Part shown: piece by piece, positions 59,868 through 64,000 of the stretch | Layout: each line of letters opens with the position of its first letter | How positions within the stretch are numbered: the first letter of the stretch is position 1 | Source of the DNA: a bacterium | GTDB taxonomy: Bacteria > Bacillota > Clostridia > Lachnospirales > Lachnospiraceae | Direction of reading: 5' to 3' | Length of the DNA: 64,000 nt | NCBI GenBank assembly: GCA_030535455.1 | Contig: JAUNJY010000019.1 | Coordinates: 1 to 64,000 of the forward strand | Translations under genes and position numbers: made by a program | The notes under the pieces: generated by a model | What the model was told of the DNA's origin: nothing | Seen by the model: only the letters and a program-made list of their open reading frames with translations | The model's database searches: none

Positions 59868-62378
59868 CTAATCAAAAAAACGGCTTCGATAATATCTCAT
59901 TACTCTTAGATCAATGGCATCCTTCATTTCCGCTGCAAAACCGGGTGTATGGATTACATCTCTTAACTCTTCTTTCAGACTAAGTATAAAACCATCTCTT
60001 TGAACAAAGAATCCCTGTCCACTTTTTAGTAAAAACTTAACTGGATTTTTCTTTGCTTCACTAATATATTTAGCTCGCTTCCAATCCTCACAGCCATTAG
60101 GATTTGTATCACTCAATAAGTCTCTATTATTTAATCCTTCATGATAAAAACGGTAATAACTTTGATAAATATCTTCTTCGGTTAAATCCATCTTTACTTT
60201 ACCATCATTGTAAAACGCTAATAAAATTGGCATCTTATACGACTTCGACATACTTGTTGTCTCGATTATATGAATAAACTCTTTTCCAATATCATTTGTA
60301 AGTGCTAATTTCTCTCCTGTGAGCTCATTTAAACTCGATAAATACTCTAAGTAATCAGTAAAAGGACTAATTGATGCATTCTTAAAACAAAGTTCCAGTA
60401 CTTCATCTTCCATATAAGTGAAAAGGTCCATTCTTGTTGGTACCTTACCATTCAGTTCCTCTTTGATTCTGAAATACTCTTCTTTAATTAATTCTTGCTT
60501 CTTAACGCCACGTTTTGCCATGGCTTTAAATAAATCCACAAGTCTCATATCAAAGTCAACGATACAATCATCTGGAAACTCATAATCTTGTTGATTATTC
60601 TTTTCAGCCTCACTTCTGGAATATTGCTTTCCGCTAAGTAGAAACGGAGCATTGCTTGCCTTTTTATAATTTCCTATAAAATCAAGTACATTTAAATACT
60701 CCTTACCTTTCTCCTTTCGAAGTCCACGACCAAGTTGTTGTAAGAAAATTGTTGGGGACTCGGTTGGACGCAAAAACATAACCATGTCTACCCCTGGAAC
60801 ATCCAGCCCTTCATTAAACATATCCACACAAAATAGAATATTTAATTCACCATTTTTAAGCTTTTTAATTGCCTCGGCACGCTCCATGCCGTATTCCCCC
60901 ATCGTTCCACTATATACTGCCGCTGCTGAAACACCTCTTTTCACAAATGCTTTTGCCATGGCTTCTGCATGAGTTCTTGAGCAACAGAAACCAATCGCAC
61001 AACGAGAACGATATTTCATGTAATGCTTATAAATCAGCTCATATCGTTTTTCGTCCATTAACTTTTCGTTAAGCTCTGCTTCCACATAATGACCTCTTAC
61101 CATTTTGATCGTATCGTAATCTACGGTATCATCATAAATTCCATAATATCGAAATGGCACTAAAATTCCCTTATTAATCGCCTGCTTAAGTGTAATCTGA
61201 TATGGAACGATATAATCGCAGAGTTCATAAATATTACGTCCATCCAAACGTTCCGGAGTTGCTGTAAGACCAAGCATATACTTCGGTGTAAAATACTCAA
61301 TAATTCGTTTATACTGATCATTCACGGCATGATGAAACTCATCAATTACGATATAATCAAAATAATCTCTTGCAAAATAAGTATCATTTAGATACTCTTC
61401 TCTTCCAAGCGTTGCAACAGATGCAAATATAATGGATTTGTCTGTATCTTTCTGTTTTCCAAAAAAGAAACCATAATCCTCACTTTGTCTAACATTTCTA
61501 AAACTATCTGCTGCTTGATATAATATCTCTTCCAGATGTGCAACGAACAGTACTCGATCATAGTTAGCAGAGTCAAATGCTGCAAGATAAGTCTTTCCAA
61601 TTCCTGTTGCGGCATGAACAAGTCCTTTATTGGCTCCTTCTGCCCTACTTGCCTTCAGTGCATATAATGCTTCAATCTGAGCGCCTCTAGGTTCATAAAG
61701 TCTAGTTACCTTGGAATCTTTGTCCACAACATCCTTACTTGCGCTTTGCTCATAAACATCTAAATCCTTCTGAACAGCAGGCTTCTTCCAACTTTTCGAA
61801 TAGGAATCCAAAACTTCTTCGTCAATGATAATGGCATGATGATAAAATAGTTCTTCAAATGTGGAATAGAATTTCTCGTAATTCACAGTATCAAAACTAC
61901 TGGAAAACCGATAATTCCATTCAATCCCAGAGGTTAACGCACTTCTAGAAATATTAGACGACCCAATATATAGTTCGCTATTCTCTTCATAATGAAAAAT
62001 ATATGCTTTCGGGTGAAAGGATCGATCTTTCTCATTATAAAATCTTAGATCAATTCTATTATCCAACTCATTTTTCAACATATATAATGCTGATGGTTGG
62101 GTTATTCCAAGATAATTTCCTGTTAACAGACGAATCTCAACTCCACGATCAAGTGCACGTTTTAAATCTTCAAGAAGCAGTTTCACACCTGATTCCATTA
62201 AGAATGAAACTACAATATCAATCCTTTTCGCCTTTAGCATGCTCATCTTAAGTTGGTATAATAGGAATTTTTTATGTTCTGGGCCTCCTGTGGATACGGC
62301 GTTTTTTTCGACATCGTAAAATTCACAGATGGATTGTTCTGTGGTTAATTGTTTGTGTTGGTTGTTTTCTTTTAGCAT
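59868..62378 (-). CDS. PLD-domain superfamily 2 helicase
   Basis: An 836-residue protein. The N-terminal phospholipase D-like domain (about 30-165) has the HxK motif in SFHPKAYIFHY (His122, Lys124) and GSSNIS (139-144). The helicase core follows: Walker A HAATGIGKTYLAAF (about 255), DEFHH box in YIVIDEFHHAVND, TATPERLDG, and late motif FLQQLGRGLRKEKGKEYLNV. The C-terminal 270 residues have no domain I can name. PLD-helicase fusions or pairs occur in restriction and anti-phage systems, so a DNA-processing nuclease-helicase is plausible. Only one HxK is seen, so active sites may form by dimerisation. It is 40 nt downstream of the unknown gene 62419-63186. Confidence 0.9.
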   Translation of the reverse strand: MLKENNQHKQLTTEQSICEFYDVEKNAVSTGGPEHKKFLLYQLKMSMLKAKRIDIVVSFLMESGVKLLLEDLKRALDRGVEIRLLTGNYLGITQPSALYMLKNELDNRIDLRFYNEKDRSFHPKAYIFHYEENSELYIGSSNISRSALTSGIEWNYRFSSSFDTVNYEKFYSTFEELFYHHAIIIDEEVLDSYSKSWKKPAVQKDLDVYEQSASKDVVDKDSKVTRLYEPRGAQIEALYALKASRAEGANKGLVHAATGIGKTYLAAFDSANYDRVLFVAHLEEILYQAADSFRNVRQSEDYGFFFGKQKDTDKSIIFASVATLGREEYLNDTYFARDYFDYIVIDEFHHAVNDQYKRIIEYFTPKYMLGLTATPERLDGRNIYELCDYIVPYQITLKQAINKGILVPFRYYGIYDDTVDYDTIKMVRGHYVEAELNEKLMDEKRYELIYKHYMKYRSRCAIGFCCSRTHAEAMAKAFVKRGVSAAAVYSGTMGEYGMERAEAIKKLKNGELNILFCVDMFNEGLDVPGVDMVMFLRPTESPTIFLQQLGRGLRKEKGKEYLNVLDFIGNYKKASNAPFLLSGKQYSRSEAEKNNQQDYEFPDDCIVDFDMRLVDLFKAMAKRGVKKQELIKEEYFRIKEELNGKVPTRMDLFTYMEDEVLELCFKNASISPFTDYLEYLSSLNELTGEKLALTNDIGKEFIHIIETTSMSKSYKMPILLAFYNDGKVKMDLTEEDIYQSYYRFYHEGLNNRDLLSDTNPNGCEDWKRAKYISEAKKNPVKFLLKSGQGFFVQRDGFILSLKEELRDVIHTPGFAAEMKDAIDLRVMRYYRSRFFD

Positions 62379-62418
62379 TTGTTTTTTTCTCTCCCTAGTG
62401 TGTTGCTTAACTACACCA

Positions 62419-63186
62419 CTAACTTAAAACTAACTTCTTTCTTATATCTGAAGTATCCCTGTAATAGCCTAAATACTCAATAAAGTATTCCTGCAACTCT
62501 TCCTTCTCTAACATTGGTGACATCACAATCGGATAACTTTTGTTAAATTCAAAGATAACACGACGTCCATATCGTTCATCTGCTCCCAGATCATCACGAC
62601 CTTTAATCTTAGCCTTCAAAATATCGGAAAGTTCTAGATCACCGATAATGGAAAGTATATTAATTAAGAACTTATCATTTCTAAAGATACTATATTTAAT
62701 GATATAATTATATAAATCCAGATTATCTAAGATCAGATTATAATATTTTTCTTTTTCATCGCTAGAAACATTGTCTTCCACATATTGCGCTCCAAGTACA
62801 CATTTATAGATATAATTCTCCCAGTCAAATTTCTTAATTACAATATTCTGAAAATCACTATAACTCTCTTTTACCTTTGGATAATTAGAAAGAATATAGT
62901 CTCTCTTCTTTGTACAAAGAAGTGAATGCCAAAAGATTTCCTCCATCATCTGCTCACGATCAATATGAATATAGGATTTCTCAATTACTTGGAATGCTTC
63001 CTCAAACTGCGCACGCTTTTCTTCTTCGCTACCACGTCCCATATAGATTGGAAAATTAGGGGCTTCCTCAATATACACTCTTTCCTCTGAGAAATACTCT
63101 TCCTTGTCATTTAGCGTTCCATCTAGAAAGTCTAGGTAAAACTGTTCATTATTCTTATATCCTGGCTTTAGTAATCTAATTTCCAC
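62419..63186 (-). CDS. Unknown protein of the PLD-helicase cassette (possibly DUF6339-like)
   Basis: A 255-residue, acidic, mostly helical protein starting MEIRLLKPGY. Conserved-looking segments are EEIFWHSLLCTKKRDYIL and DDLGADERYGRRVIFEFNKSYPIVMSP. I recall this pattern from proteins annotated DUF6339, but this is from memory and not certain. No catalytic motif, membrane helix or signal peptide is seen. It overlaps the upstream gene by 11 nt and lies 40 nt before the helicase gene, so the three are one operon. Function unknown. Confidence 0.75.
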   Translation of the reverse strand: MEIRLLKPGYKNNEQFYLDFLDGTLNDKEEYFSEERVYIEEAPNFPIYMGRGSEEEKRAQFEEAFQVIEKSYIHIDREQMMEEIFWHSLLCTKKRDYILSNYPKVKESYSDFQNIVIKKFDWENYIYKCVLGAQYVEDNVSSDEKEKYYNLILDNLDLYNYIIKYSIFRNDKFLINILSIIGDLELSDILKAKIKGRDDLGADERYGRRVIFEFNKSYPIVMSPMLEKEELQEYFIEYLGYYRDTSDIRKKLVLS

Positions 63187-64000
63187 TTTGGTATAACCTC
63201 CTTACCGCATTTGCATACTTCTCTAATATCTTATCTGAAATTGTATAAATCACCTCATCGATATTATCAAAGGCCAATTCATCTACCATCTTTGCATTCA
63301 TAAGATTATATAATTTGAAATCAAGTCCATCTTCGGGAATACTAATTTCTGCAAGTGTCACAACTCCATCTTCCCCATAGGTTAAAATAAATCGATATAA
63401 TGCTTTCTGCATGCCCATATAAACATAAGTATTGTTTAATGCACCACTGTGGCTAGAGTCACTAAACTGAAGACTTTCATTTTTATAGTTAATAATAATA
63501 GTTTCACTACTTAAATCAATTCTAATGTCAGAGGATAAACTAGGATTTAATTTCTTTTCAAATAAATCCATTGGCTTTTCATTACTACCTTCAAAGATCA
63601 CCAAGTTTGAGAATCCAACAATACCATGTTTCGGTATAGAAAGCTCGTCTTTTAATAACGTGTAGAATGGGCTTAACTCTTCATTTTCAGAAAGCGAAAT
63701 CTCTTCTTTCGCCTGAATTAATAGCTGAATTGTTGTTCGTTTATTTAATGAAATTCTAGATCGATTGATTTCGACTTTACTTTCTCCGTAGTTTAGTTCA
63801 AAGAATCGATTGTCTTTGGATTGAATAACTAGAATCAGCTTCGCCTTATTACGTTCTAACATCTGTTTTACAAATTCCGAGTCAATTGTATAATCAATTG
63901 TAAATAAATAGCTGTTTGTATTTTCCTGTAGCTGTACATCAAGTGTAAATTCACAGTTTTCATAACTGTTAGATGTGTTCGTTAATAATGGATATGGAAA
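63176..64000 (-). CDS. Unknown beta-rich protein, 5'-truncated by the window edge
   Basis: The frame stays open to position 64000 (46 codons upstream of the first internal ATG at 63862), so the true gene extends beyond the window and MLERNKAKL is not its start. At least 274 residues are coded. The visible part is rich in beta strands (FTLDVQLQENTNSYLFTIDYT, KLILVIQSKDNRFFELNYG) and ends in a helical segment (EVIYTISDKILEKYANAVRRLYQSGN). I do not recognise the family. It overlaps the next gene by 11 nt, suggesting translational coupling within the PLD-helicase cassette. Confidence 0.75.
   Translation of the reverse strand, partial: FPYPLLTNTSNSYENCEFTLDVQLQENTNSYLFTIDYTIDSEFVKQMLERNKAKLILVIQSKDNRFFELNYGESKVEINRSRISLNKRTTIQLLIQAKEEISLSENEELSPFYTLLKDELSIPKHGIVGFSNLVIFEGSNEKPMDLFEKKLNPSLSSDIRIDLSSETIIINYKNESLQFSDSSHSGALNNTYVYMGMQKALYRFILTYGEDGVVTLAEISIPEDGLDFKLYNLMNAKMVDELAFDNIDEVIYTISDKILEKYANAVRRLYQSGN

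Noticed and set aside
1-64000. Prophage, insertion sequence or integrative element
   Set aside because: No transposase, integrase, phage structural or conjugation gene was found; the repeats have no linked transposase in this window.

Overview
The window looks like a low-GC, Gram-positive clostridial chromosome, most likely a plant-polysaccharide-degrading member of the Lachnospiraceae. This is inferred from the gene families, AGGAGG-type ribosome binding sites, a T-box leader, AraR-type operators and an envelope-anchored GH5 glucanase next to arabinose genes. No rRNA, phage, transposase or CRISPR array is visible. Nearly every gene is on the minus strand. The plus-strand exceptions are the GH5 gene, an AraC regulator, a MerR remnant and a small membrane protein.

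Layout. 0.2-7.1 kb: peptidase T, HD hydrolase, tRNA-Gln, tyrS with a T-box leader, TetR regulator, OPT-family peptide transporter. 7.3-10.2 kb: GH5 endoglucanase and an alpha/beta hydrolase. 10.3-15.4 kb: arabinose operon araA-araB-araD with its regulator AraR and two visible operators. 15.4-18.4 kb: a GNAT-glycogen debranching enzyme fusion broken by an in-frame TAG. 18.4-26.7 kb: zinc-ribbon and SPFH proteins, DinG-like helicase, PC4-like protein, polyphosphate kinase and exopolyphosphatase. 26.8-32.6 kb: a giant helicase-nuclease. 32.7-40.5 kb: a carbohydrate locus with two SGNH esterases, an ABC importer without its own ATPase, and AraC and LacI regulators. 40.5-46.8 kb: small accessory genes, including an ECF sigma factor and its putative anti-sigma factor. 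46.9-57.3 kb: oligopeptide importer OppABCDF with an M3 peptidase and an ArsR-type regulator. 57.9-64 kb: a MetE-like methyltransferase, a small methyltransferase, and a three-gene cassette that runs off the window edge (beta-rich protein, unknown protein, PLD-helicase).

Physiology. The glucanase, esterases, sugar importer and arabinose operon fit uptake and use of decorated plant-wall sugars. The OPT and Opp transporters with peptidase T and the M3 peptidase fit peptide scavenging.

Most unusual signal. The intergenic spaces carry families of structured repeats, named A, B, C and D here. All A copies lie in the same orientation. A has nested stems whose paired bases change together between copies, and usually ends in a plus-strand terminator-like hairpin. 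B is a variable long hairpin that usually sits beside the intrinsic terminator of the neighbouring minus-strand gene. Two loci have tandem A copies. At 57.6 kb a C+D composite lies between two identical 23-bp copies of a terminator-like hairpin. I cannot match these repeats to a named family. The terminal PLD-helicase cassette and the giant helicase-nuclease are the best candidates for genome-defence functions, but this is inference from domains only.
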